Below, piece by piece: positions 1 through 8,208 of a stretch of 11,103 nt of DNA. Below the pieces are notes generated by a model. The model had not been told where the DNA came from. It did not search any database and saw only the letters and a program-made list of their open reading frames with translations. The position numbers were made by a program, and so were the translations under genes. The stretch is from assembly GCA_025450355.1 (NCBI GenBank), contig JANWHR010000188.1:1-11103 (forward strand), given 5' to 3'. The DNA is from Micropepsaceae bacterium. GTDB lineage: Bacteria; Pseudomonadota; Alphaproteobacteria; Micropepsales; Micropepsaceae. Every line of letters begins with the position of its first letter. Position 1 is the stretch's first letter.

Positions 1-461
1 AATGCGGCGATCAGCCGGAACGGACGCGACACCTCGCGCGCGTCCACCCCGTTCAAATACCGTGCGAGCGCGAGCACCAGCGCGATTTTCATCAGTTCCG
101 AGGGCTGCAGTTCCAGCGGCCCCAACTCGATCCAGCGCTGCGCCCCCAATCCCGTATGCCCGGCCACCGCAACGCCGACCAGCAGCAGCAGGGACAGGAA
201 ATAGGCGGGATAGGCCAGACCCATCCAGACGCGAATGTCGATGCAGGCAACGGTCACCAGAATTACGAGACCGGCGCAGAAGCGGATCATCTGCCGGTCA
301 GCCCAGGGCGACAGGCTGCCGCCGGCGGCCGAGAACAGCATCGCGAAACCGGTACAGGCAATCAGGCCGATGAGGGCGACCAGCGCCCAGTCGATGCGCG
401 TCAGTTTTTGCCGGAACGAAACCGGGTTTCCAACATCGCCGGCATAGGAGAGATCGGTCAT
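1..461 (-). CDS. rodA: RodA peptidoglycan glycosyltransferase (SEDS family), 5' part only
   Basis: This is the N-terminal part of RodA, the SEDS-family membrane glycosyltransferase that polymerises lipid II with PBP2 during cell elongation. The frame from ATG at 461 has no stop to the window edge, giving 153 visible residues of a protein usually near 370-400. Visible features are a cytoplasmic start, hydrophobic segments at about residues 24-45, 60-75 and 82-100, then the conserved SEDS stretch with GAQRWI at 106-111 and QPSE at 119-122 followed by K125. The start overlaps the mrdA stop by 4 bp (ATGA), so translation is probably coupled to PBP2. FtsW is the paralogue to exclude. The position directly after mreBCD-mrdA makes RodA the much better call. 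Confidence 0.93.
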   Translation of the reverse strand, partial: MTDLSYAGDVGNPVSFRQKLTRIDWALVALIGLIACTGFAMLFSAAGGSLSPWADRQMIRFCAGLVILVTVACIDIRVWMGLAYPAYFLSLLLLVGVAVAGHTGLGAQRWIELGPLELQPSELMKIALVLALARYLNGVDAREVSRPFRLIAA

Positions 462-2335
462 AGCGATGCGGCGGTCAGCGGCCAGGCGGCGGGCCGGCCG
501 AGAATGTTCCTTGTCTGCGCCAGGGCCAGCGTATCGCGGGCGATCTGTACCTGGGGATGCGCGTTCAGCCCGCCATGTTCGATCACCACTGCGCAGGCGT
601 AGCGCGGGTTCTCCACCGGCGCGAATCCGATGAACAGGCCATGGTCGCGCAGGTTCCACGGCAGGCTTTCGTTGCTGCGAACCCCATGCAGCCGCTCTTC
701 GGCGCTGATGACGCGCACCTGCGCCGTCCCTGTCTTACCCGCCATGGCCAGCGCCGGATCGGTGATCCGCCAGGGATAGGCGGTGCCACCGGGCTCGTTG
801 GTGACCGCGCCCATCGCGTCGCGCACGGTATTCAGCGCATCGGGCGAGAAGCCGATCGCCTCGACGGGCGGGCGCGGCTGCAATTGCGTGCCGACGGAAT
901 GCACCAGCCGCGGCACCACCTGCATTCCGCTGGCGATGCGTGCCGTAAGGACGCAAAGCTGCAGTGGCGTTGCCAGAATGTAGCCTTGCCCGATTCCGGC
1001 CACGACGGTTTCGCCCAACTGCCATGGCTGCCTGTAGGTCGCCTGTTTCCAGTAGCGATCCGGAATGAAACCGCTGCGCTCGCCGGGTATCTCAATGCCG
1101 GTGGTCTGGCCGAAGCCCAGGCGGCGCGCGCCGGCCTGCAGCCCGTCGATCCCCAATTTCAGCGCCGCCTGATAAAAGTAGCAGTCACAGGAGTTCTTCA
1201 ACCCGCCGCGCAGGTTTAGTGGGCCATGGCCCTGCTTCCTCCAGCAATGGAAGGCGTGCGAGCCCAGTTCGAAAGCGCCGTTGCAGTGGAAAATGGTATC
1301 GGGCGTAATCGCGCCGGAATCGAGTGCGGCGAGCGCGGTCACGGTCTTGAATGTCGAACCGGGTGGATACACGCCGCCCATGACCTTGTTGAGCAACGGC
1401 TTATGGTCGTTGTCCATGAGCGCGGACCACTGTGCGGGCGTGAGGCCGCTATTGAACGCGTTCGGATCGAAACCGGGTGTGGAGACAAAGGCGAGCACAT
1501 CTCCGGTCTGCACATCCATGACGACCGCGCCGGCGCTTTCCTCCTTCAGCCGGTCATAAAGGAAACTCTGAAGCTGCTGGTCCAGCGTGAGGTAAATCTC
1601 CTCGCCCGGAACGCCGGGTTTGCGCTCGAGCTCGCGGATCACCCGGCCATGGGCGTTGACTTCGACCCGGCTTGCGCCGGCATGGCCGCGGATGCGCGTG
1701 TCGAAGGTTTTCTCGATGCCACGCTTGCCGATCCGGAAACCCGGCACGTCGAGTAGCGGATCGCCATCCGGATCCTTTTGCTTGTCTTCCGGCGACACCG
1801 CCGCGACATAGCCGAGAACATGGGAGAACTGATCAGAATACGGATAATCACGCGTTTCGCCGACTTCCGGCTCAACCCCGCGGAAATAGGGCAGATCAAG
1901 ATTGAGTCTGGCGAAATCGTCCCACGAGAGATTGTCCGCGACCAGCACCGGCATGAATGGTTTGCGGCCTGGCTCATCCTTCACCAGCCGGGCCCGGACG
2001 CGGTCGTTGATCGGGATCACTTCTGCGAGGCGGTCCAGCATGATGGCGAGGTCGCCGGCCTGTTCGGGCACCACCATGACGCGGTAGTTGCGGCGGCTTC
2101 CGGCAAGCGCAACACCGAACCGGTCGAGAATGCGCGAGCGCGGCGGCGCAAGCAGGCGTTCGCTGATCCGAGTCTCTTCGGCTTGCGCGAAATACTGATC
2201 CCCGTCGATCACCTGAAGCTGATAAAGGCGCCCGCCAATCAGGCCGAAAACCGCGGTGATGCCGCCCGACAGCATCAGCGTGCGCCGTGTGAAGCCGGCC
2301 CGCCGCTGTTTCTCCCGATTGTCGAATAGCGGCAT
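458..2335 (-). CDS. mrdA: Penicillin-binding protein 2, elongation-specific transpeptidase
   Basis: PBP2 is the class B transpeptidase that cross-links peptidoglycan made by RodA in the lateral wall. The 625-residue product matches the family's length of about 630. A short cytoplasmic N-terminus is followed by one membrane anchor at about 20-40, a dimerisation/pedestal region with RSRILDRFG at 66-74, and the transpeptidase domain from about 260. Catalytic motifs are intact: STFK with nucleophile S327 and K330, SCD at 382-384, and KTG at 534-536. The SxD form in place of SxN is normal for the PBP2 subfamily and separates it from FtsI. The start is preceded by a GGGGGA Shine-Dalgarno-like run a few bases away. 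The gene follows mreD by 17 bp and overlaps rodA by 4 bp. Confidence 0.97.
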   Translation of the reverse strand: MPLFDNREKQRRAGFTRRTLMLSGGITAVFGLIGGRLYQLQVIDGDQYFAQAEETRISERLLAPPRSRILDRFGVALAGSRRNYRVMVVPEQAGDLAIMLDRLAEVIPINDRVRARLVKDEPGRKPFMPVLVADNLSWDDFARLNLDLPYFRGVEPEVGETRDYPYSDQFSHVLGYVAAVSPEDKQKDPDGDPLLDVPGFRIGKRGIEKTFDTRIRGHAGASRVEVNAHGRVIRELERKPGVPGEEIYLTLDQQLQSFLYDRLKEESAGAVVMDVQTGDVLAFVSTPGFDPNAFNSGLTPAQWSALMDNDHKPLLNKVMGGVYPPGSTFKTVTALAALDSGAITPDTIFHCNGAFELGSHAFHCWRKQGHGPLNLRGGLKNSCDCYFYQAALKLGIDGLQAGARRLGFGQTTGIEIPGERSGFIPDRYWKQATYRQPWQLGETVVAGIGQGYILATPLQLCVLTARIASGMQVVPRLVHSVGTQLQPRPPVEAIGFSPDALNTVRDAMGAVTNEPGGTAYPWRITDPALAMAGKTGTAQVRVISAEERLHGVRSNESLPWNLRDHGLFIGFAPVENPRYACAVVIEHGGLNAHPQVQIARDTLALAQTRNILGRPAAWPLTAASL

Positions 2336-2352
2336 TGGTCCCCCGCTTTCTT

Positions 2353-2898
2353 TCAGCCGGCCGACCGCACAAGGCGGGTGATGTTGCGGTCCGCAAAATG
2401 CAGCACGGGTTGCAGCAGGGGATAGAGAATCACGGTGATGATGGTTTCGAGAAGCAGCGGCCCGATCGGCAGCAGGCGGAGGTAGATCGCCGATGCCACC
2501 GCATAGGCGCCGGCAGCCGCCACCACCATCACGCCGGTAAAGGAGACCACATTCCCGGCGCCGTTTACTTCGAGCAATGTCTTGCGCTGGCGATCAATCA
2601 GCACATAACCCGCGAGAAAGCCGGTCGCCCACAGTCCTGGCGGCCCGCCGGAAAGAAGATCTTCAACAAGGCCGATCAGAAGCACGGCATAAGGCGGCAT
2701 CAGGGAGGGGCGCGCCAGCGCCCAGTACCAGATCGCCGCAAGCGCGAGCGCCGGGGCCGGAAGCAAACCGCCGGTAAATGAGATCGGCAGGTTGGCAACC
2801 CCCACCAGCAGGAGGGCGACGAGAATTGGAATCAGCCTGCCAAAAAGCCGGGACGGCGCGGCCAGCAATAAAAACAGGGCAGGAGAACGCTCCGTCAC
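2353..2898 (-). CDS. mreD: Rod shape-determining protein MreD
   Basis: MreD is a small polytopic inner-membrane protein of the elongasome that works with MreC to link cytoplasmic MreB to the wall synthases. The 181-residue product is mostly hydrophobic, with about five membrane segments (roughly 22-40, 46-62, 68-80 and 88-100, then 113-133 and 140-165 less clearly divided). It contains the family-like loop EDLLSGGPPG at about 79-88. Sequence conservation in MreD is low, so the call rests on topology, length and position between mreC and mrdA. The ATG overlaps the mreC stop by 4 bp, which suggests translational coupling and fixes the start. No internal anomaly is visible. Confidence 0.9.
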   Translation of the reverse strand: MTERSPALFLLLAAPSRLFGRLIPILVALLLVGVANLPISFTGGLLPAPALALAAIWYWALARPSLMPPYAVLLIGLVEDLLSGGPPGLWATGFLAGYVLIDRQRKTLLEVNGAGNVVSFTGVMVVAAAGAYAVASAIYLRLLPIGPLLLETIITVILYPLLQPVLHFADRNITRLVRSAG

Positions 2899-3836
2899 CG
2901 ATCCGGCTCCTCCGGCGGTGATTCTCGCGAATCGGGCGGCACCGCCGCAACAGCCGGTGAGGTGGCGCTGGAAGAAGTCTTCGCGGGAACGGCCGTCGCC
3001 GGATCCGCCGGCACTGGTGGCTCCGGCACGCGGTAGTCGAGGATGTTCACGGCATCGGCGCTGGCGGCCGTTGCAAATAGCACGACCCGCGCATTTTCTC
3101 CGTTACCCGTCACCACGCCGACCGGCAAATCCGGTGGCAGCAAACCCCCATCTCCCGTAGAGAGGACGCGGTCTCCGGACCGGATCGGTCCTTCGCCGAC
3201 ATCAAGTTCGAGTTGCGGTGCGGGCGTATTGTCGCCGGCCAGGATGGCCCGCCGATGCGACGGTTCAATCACGACCGGCACCCGGCTGTTCAGGTCGGTA
3301 AGCAGAATCACCCAGGACGTATTTTCGCCGGAGACATAGATGCGGCCGAGCAGACCACGCTGATCCACCACAGCCTGGCCCTTGCGCACCTGATTCGCCG
3401 TACCGGCATTCAGGATCATTGTTCTGACAAAAGGCCGGCTCGATTCGCCGATGACGCGCGCCGTGATGAAGGGAGTTTTTTCATCCGGCACGGCATTCAG
3501 CAATTGCTGGTAGCGGCGCAGCCGGTCTTCGAGAGAGAGTGCAACCTGCTGCCACTTGTGCAGTTCGGCATTTTCCTGCCGCAGCTGCGCGTTTTCACTG
3601 TACACGGTGAAAATGCCGGCGACGCTTCCTGTCCAGCTTTGCATCGCGGTGAGCGGGGCCCGAAGTCCGCTCAACGCAGGTGCGCTCCAATCGGAGAGCG
3701 CAGCGCGGGCAGAATCAAAAAAGACCGCGTGCGTGCGCCCGGCAACCGCCGCACCGACGGCAATCACGGCACAGATCAGAATGGGAAGCTGTTTCGTCCC
3801 GCGGCCGCGCGTCCATTTCCAGCCCGCTCGCACCAT
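2895..3836 (-). CDS. mreC: Rod shape-determining protein MreC
   Basis: MreC is the periplasmic scaffold that binds and activates PBP2. The 313-residue protein has a basic N-terminus, a single membrane anchor at about 17-33, a coiled-coil dimerisation stretch at about 79-115 (the ENAQLRQENAEL region), and the paired beta domains with GLLGRI at 161-166, DLNSRVPVVIEP at 181-192 and PPDLPVG at 234-240. A Pro/Ala/Ser-rich, probably disordered tail runs from about 271 to the end. The start has a purine-rich ribosome site (GGGAGGGGAGAGG) about 8 bases upstream. It lies 112 bp after mreB, the widest gap in the cluster. I see no convincing promoter or terminator in that gap. Confidence 0.95.
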   Translation of the reverse strand: MVRAGWKWTRGRGTKQLPILICAVIAVGAAVAGRTHAVFFDSARAALSDWSAPALSGLRAPLTAMQSWTGSVAGIFTVYSENAQLRQENAELHKWQQVALSLEDRLRRYQQLLNAVPDEKTPFITARVIGESSRPFVRTMILNAGTANQVRKGQAVVDQRGLLGRIYVSGENTSWVILLTDLNSRVPVVIEPSHRRAILAGDNTPAPQLELDVGEGPIRSGDRVLSTGDGGLLPPDLPVGVVTGNGENARVVLFATAASADAVNILDYRVPEPPVPADPATAVPAKTSSSATSPAVAAVPPDSRESPPEEPDR

Positions 3837-3948
3837 CTGGCTCGCCTCTCCCCTCCCTCAGCGGGTCTTCAGCCCAATTCTATTTAGCCGATAGTTAAGA
3901 TGTTGCGGAACTCACAAAGGACTGGCCTGTGACAATTTTGGGACACGG

Positions 3949-4992
3949 TCAGAACGCAGTGGTCAGCATGTGACGCATTCCCTTAGCGTTCTCGAGCGTG
4001 CGTCCGGTGCCGAGTGCAACGCAGGATCGGGCGTCGTCGGCAATTGAAACCGGAAGGTTCGTCTCATCGCGCAAGACCTGGTCGAGATTGGCGAGCAGTG
4101 CGCCGCCGCCCGTGAGCACAATTCCCTTATCGACAATGTCGGCGGCCAGTTCGGGCGGCGTGGATTCCAGCGCCACCTTCACTGCCTCGACAATGGCGCT
4201 GACGGGTTCGGTCAGCGCTTCCGAGATTTGACGCTGGGTCACGGTAATTTCCTTGGGCACGCCATTGAGGAGGTCACGGCCCTTGATCTCGATTGTGGTC
4301 CCGGTTCCATCGGCAGGAGGCGCGGCGGAGCCGATTCCCTTCTTGATTCGTTCCGCGGTGGCCTCGCCGATGAGGAGATTCTGGTGACGGCGGATATAGG
4401 CGATGATCGCCTCGTCCATCTTGTCGCCGCCGACCCGGACCGAGCGCGAATACACGATCCCGCCCAGCGAGAGTACCGCCACTTCCGTGGTACCGCCGCC
4501 GATGTCCACCACCATGGAACCGGTCGGCTCATTGACCGGCAGCCCCGCCCCGATGGCCGCAGCCATTGGTTCTTCGATGAGGAAGACGCGGCGCGCACCC
4601 GCAGAGAGCGCCGATTCCTGGATCGCGCGGCGCTCGACCGCCGTCGATCCCGATGGCACGCAGACGATGATCATGGGGCTCGCGAAGCTGCGCCGGTTGT
4701 GCACCTTGCGGATGAAATGCTTGATCATTTCTTCGGCGACTTCAAAGTCGGCGATAACGCCATCGCGCATCGGGCGGATCGCCTCGATGTTTCCCGGTGT
4801 GCGGCCGAGCATCTGTTTCGCGTCGTTGCCGACGGCGAGAACCTGCTTCTTCCCGGTTTTGTTGTTCAGGATGGCCACGACAGAGGGCTCGTTCAACACG
4901 ATCCCCTGCCCTTTCACATAGACCAGCGTGTTGGCGGTGCCGAGGTCGATCGCCATATCGCTCGACAGCAGTCCGAGGAGGTTACCCAGCAT
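3949..4992 (-). CDS. mreB: Rod shape-determining protein MreB, bacterial actin
   Basis: MreB is the ATP-binding actin homologue that polymerises on the inner membrane and orients lateral wall synthesis. The 347-residue length is standard. The actin-fold signatures are complete: phosphate-1 loop with DLGTANT at 16-22, the IEEPMAAAIGAG stretch at 139-150, phosphate-2 loop DIGGGTTE at 163-170, and adenosine motif LTGGGALL at 293-300. The N-terminal MLGNLLGLLSSD is the hydrophobic leader that in MreB proteins contacts the membrane. GGAAGAGA sits just before the ATG. It is the first gene of the mre cluster and begins only 45 bp after the leuA stop on the same strand, so read-through from leuA is possible. 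Confidence 0.98.
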   Translation of the reverse strand: MLGNLLGLLSSDMAIDLGTANTLVYVKGQGIVLNEPSVVAILNNKTGKKQVLAVGNDAKQMLGRTPGNIEAIRPMRDGVIADFEVAEEMIKHFIRKVHNRRSFASPMIIVCVPSGSTAVERRAIQESALSAGARRVFLIEEPMAAAIGAGLPVNEPTGSMVVDIGGGTTEVAVLSLGGIVYSRSVRVGGDKMDEAIIAYIRRHQNLLIGEATAERIKKGIGSAAPPADGTGTTIEIKGRDLLNGVPKEITVTQRQISEALTEPVSAIVEAVKVALESTPPELAADIVDKGIVLTGGGALLANLDQVLRDETNLPVSIADDARSCVALGTGRTLENAKGMRHMLTTAF

Positions 4993-5037
4993 TCTCTTCC
5001 ACTCGCTTTCCGGGCCTTCTGTGGCCTCGGCATCAGT

Positions 5038-6624
<1,587 letters not shown>

Positions 6625-6658
6625 AATCCCGAAAGTCCTTCCGTTCGCCATTGGCGTT

Positions 6659-6737
6659 GTTCTCATCTTCCTGATTGCCCCCCAGACGGCACCGCAGCGC
6701 GGTGCATTCACGCCTGGGGGCGTCTAAGGATGAGAAC
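6659..6737 (-). promoter_or_regulatory. Long-range helix closing the leuA leader structure
   Basis: On the transcribed strand GTTCTCATC (6737-6729) is perfectly complementary to GATGAGAAC (6667-6659), and the pair encloses the nested hairpin at 6679-6720. The upstream arm is made of the Val-Leu-Ile codons of the leader frame, so a ribosome stalled there would open the helix. The pairing could continue outside it after a bulge: GGCGTT lies upstream in the leader and AACGCC directly follows the downstream arm. These pairings are read directly. That they form in the RNA and control leuA is inference. Confidence 0.5.
6679..6720 (-). promoter_or_regulatory. Nested leader hairpin upstream of leuA, attenuator candidate
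   Basis: In RNA from the minus strand, CCCCCAGGCG (6720-6711) pairs with CGUCUGGGGG (6688-6679) over 10 bp with one G-U wobble. Inside it GCACCGC pairs perfectly with GCGGUGC around a GCU loop, with a 5-nt bulge (UGAAU) on one side. The stop codon of the Leu-rich leader frame lies in that bulge, where ribosome release would interfere with folding. There is no U-tract after the stem, so it is not a classical intrinsic terminator. Termination by Rho, pausing, or control of leuA translation are open alternatives. Confidence 0.65.
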
Positions 6738-6842
6738 GCAGCGGATCAGCGAAACGCCGGAACATCCGGTCAGTGACAGCAACAGGCGCCCGGCGGCCGC
6801 CGTACCGGCTTCGGTCCTTTGTCGCGCGCTTGATCCTGTCAT
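6708..6842 (-). CDS. Putative leuA leader peptide, 44 codons, rich in Leu/Ile/Val
   Basis: A short frame starts at ATG 6842 and ends at TGA 6710-6708, inside the leader hairpin. The last 25 residues hold seven leucines, and the end reads SLIRCVLILRRPQA, with codons CTG ATC then GTT CTC ATC CTT shortly before the stop. A cluster of branched-chain codons just before a hairpin is the hallmark of attenuator leader peptides such as those of the enterobacterial leu and ilv operons. The ribosome site is weak (GGAA about 8 bases upstream), and the first 19 residues carry no such bias, so the true start could lie further in. The frame has no recognised homology and its peptide is probably not functional as a protein. 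Its stop overlaps an in-frame leuA GTG (GTGA). Confidence 0.5.
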   Translation of the reverse strand: MTGSSARQRTEAGTAAAGRLLLSLTGCSGVSLIRCVLILRRPQA

Positions 6843-7010
6843 CGCGAAGGTTCCATTTCGGATGCGTTCGTGATTAGTCACAAATACTGATTAAATATTC
6901 GTGATGACGGCGGTCATCCGTCCGTCGCGGCCAGTTATGCCGATTCGTACCGTTGCGCGCAAGCAACAAGGCAACAGAATTTTGTGTGCGCTTTTGCCGG
7001 GTGAGGGGGC
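6843..7010. other. Non-coding gap between ilvC and the leuA leader
   Basis: Apart from the promoter/palindrome entry, this stretch holds an inverted repeat GATGAC-GGCG-GTCATC at 6903-6918 that overlaps the candidate -35, and a self-complementary TTGCGCGCAA at 6953-6962. No clear U-tract terminator follows ilvC. The best hairpin there has only 5-bp arms (GGCAA/TTGCC), so read-through into leuA cannot be excluded. I see no gene or known RNA. Confidence 0.5.
6878..6917 (-). promoter_or_regulatory. Candidate leuA promoter with overlapping 27-bp palindrome
   Basis: On the minus strand ATGACC (6917-6912) and TTTAAT (6895-6890) are separated by 16 bp and resemble a -35/-10 pair (four and five of six consensus bases). 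The -10 box lies inside an imperfect palindrome at 6878-6904, with outer arms TCACAAATA and TATTCGTGA and 10 of 13 symmetric pairs matching. A smaller perfect repeat, GTGA-TTAG-TCAC, sits next to it at 6870-6881. Transcription from here would start about 40 bases before the leader peptide ATG. The layout suggests a repressor operator, but I cannot name the regulator. Confidence 0.35.
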
Positions 7011-8027
7011 CTAATTCCGCGAGCGGTCCACCAGGCGGTTTTTTGCGATCCAGGGCATCATGGCGCGGAGCTTTTCACCCACCTCCTCGATCGGATGGGC
7101 CGCCGAAAGCGCCCGCATCGCCTTGAACGAAGGCTGCCCGGCCCGGTTCTCCAGCACCCAATCCCGCGCAAAGCGGCCGGATTGAATATCGGCCAGAACC
7201 CGCTTCATGGCCGCCCGGCTTTCCGGCCCCACAACCTTCGGCCCGGAGACATACTCGCCATACTCGGCGGTGTTTGAGACCGAATAGTTCATGTTCGCGA
7301 TGCCGCCTTCATAGATGAGGTCCACGATCAGCTTCACCTCATGCAGGCATTCGAAATAGGCCATTTCAGGCGCGTATCCCGCCTCGACCAGGGTTTCAAA
7401 TCCTGCCCGGATGAGTTCCACGAGTCCGCCGCAGAGCACCGACTGCTCGCCGAACAGGTCGGTTTCGCATTCCTCGCGGAAGGTGGTTTCGATAATTCCG
7501 GCACGGCCGCCGCCAATGGCCGAGGCATAGGCCAGCCCAAGATCGTGGGCGTTGCCGCTCGCGTCCTGATGCACGGCGATCAGGCAGGGCACACCGCCGC
7601 CGCGCTGATATTCGCTGCGCACCGTGTGACCAGGTCCCTTCGGCGCAACCATGACAATGTCGAGGTCCGCGCGCGGTTCGATCAGGCGAAAATGGATGTT
7701 GAATCCGTGCGCAAAGAACAGCGCCGCATTCTGCTTCAGGTTCGGCGCGATTTCGGATTTGTAGAGATCGGCCTGCAGTTCATCGGGCACCACGAACATC
7801 AGAACATCGGCCCATTTGGAGGCATTGGCGGTGGACATCACCTCAAATCCCGCAGTCTCCGCTTTTTTTGCCGAAGCGCCCGGGCGGGCCGCAATTGCCA
7901 CCTCTTTCACCCCGGCGTCGCGCATGTTCAGTGCGTGGGCATGACCCTGACTGCCGAACCCGATGATGGCAACGCGCTTGCCCTTGATCAGATTGATGTC
8001 CGCGTCCCGGTCGTAATACACCCGCAT
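7011..8027 (-). CDS. ilvC: Ketol-acid reductoisomerase (class I, NADP-type)
   Basis: IlvC converts 2-acetolactate and 2-aceto-2-hydroxybutyrate to the dihydroxy acids that lead to valine, leucine and isoleucine, using Mg2+ and NADPH. The 338 residues are the standard class I length. The Rossmann nucleotide loop GFGSQGHAHA is at 23-32, with R48, S52 and nearby lysines in the cofactor-selecting loop. The active-site set is complete: H107, K130, metal ligands D190, E194, E226 and E230, and S251 in SNTAEYG. AAGGGGA lies a few bases upstream of the ATG and supports this start. The gene is alone between two long gaps and lies upstream of leuA on the same strand, so the two branched-chain genes form a small functional group. 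Confidence 0.98.
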   Translation of the reverse strand: MRVYYDRDADINLIKGKRVAIIGFGSQGHAHALNMRDAGVKEVAIAARPGASAKKAETAGFEVMSTANASKWADVLMFVVPDELQADLYKSEIAPNLKQNAALFFAHGFNIHFRLIEPRADLDIVMVAPKGPGHTVRSEYQRGGGVPCLIAVHQDASGNAHDLGLAYASAIGGGRAGIIETTFREECETDLFGEQSVLCGGLVELIRAGFETLVEAGYAPEMAYFECLHEVKLIVDLIYEGGIANMNYSVSNTAEYGEYVSGPKVVGPESRAAMKRVLADIQSGRFARDWVLENRAGQPSFKAMRALSAAHPIEEVGEKLRAMMPWIAKNRLVDRSRN

Positions 8028-8048
8028 GTCTTCCCCTTCGGCGAAATG

Positions 8049-8088
8049 CTGTCCGGGTTTGTAAAGACCGTCTGTCGGACAGGGTCAA
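8049..8088 (-). promoter_or_regulatory. Candidate ilvC promoter with inverted repeat
   Basis: Minus-strand TTGACC (8088-8083), common as an alphaproteobacterial -35 form, is followed after 17 bp by TTTACA (8065-8060), a weak -10. Between and across them lies a perfect 7-bp inverted repeat, CTGTCCG (8049-8055) and CGGACAG (8076-8082). A further GGTTT-GTAA-AGACC pairing is nested inside it. Either a DNA operator or, if transcription starts further upstream, an RNA hairpin in the leader is possible. ilvC begins 21 bases downstream. Confidence 0.3.
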
Positions 8089-8138
8089 GCGGAGACAGTG
8101 GCTACTCGCATCGAGGAATGACCCGAAACGAGTGCTCA

Positions 8139-8159
8139 CACGCGCTTCGCGTGCGAAGC
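8139..8159. terminator. GC-rich hairpin after the metalloprotease gene
   Basis: Two competing perfect stems overlap: CACGCG-CTT-CGCGTG (8139-8153) and GCTTCGC-GT-GCGAAGC (8144-8159). They lie about 50 bases past the stop of the preceding minus-strand gene and could end its transcript. There is no T-run on either side, so a factor-independent terminator is uncertain. A short dispersed palindromic repeat is an alternative. Confidence 0.3.
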
Positions 8160-8208
8160 TACGGTGGCCGGGTTGACAGTTTTTGGGCGGAGCCAGGGAA
8201 ACGCGATT

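Noticed and set aside
3837..3948. A separate promoter for mreC in the 112-bp gap after mreB
   Set aside because: AT-rich boxes such as TAGAAT occur, but the expected -35 positions (for example CAACAT) match poorly. I could not defend a promoter or a terminator here.
6724..6765. 13-residue frame (MFRRFADPLRSHP) ending just before the leader hairpin
   Set aside because: It has only one Leu codon and no ribosome site. The other frame with clustered Leu/Ile/Val codons fits an attenuator much better.
8085..8111. 8-residue frame (MRVATVSA) upstream of ilvC as a leader peptide
   Set aside because: It is too short, has only two Val codons and no Shine-Dalgarno, and its stop overlaps the candidate -35 box.
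8173..8201. Perfect TTGACA on the plus strand as a promoter
   Set aside because: No -10-like sequence follows at 16-18 bp, and no plus-strand gene lies downstream.
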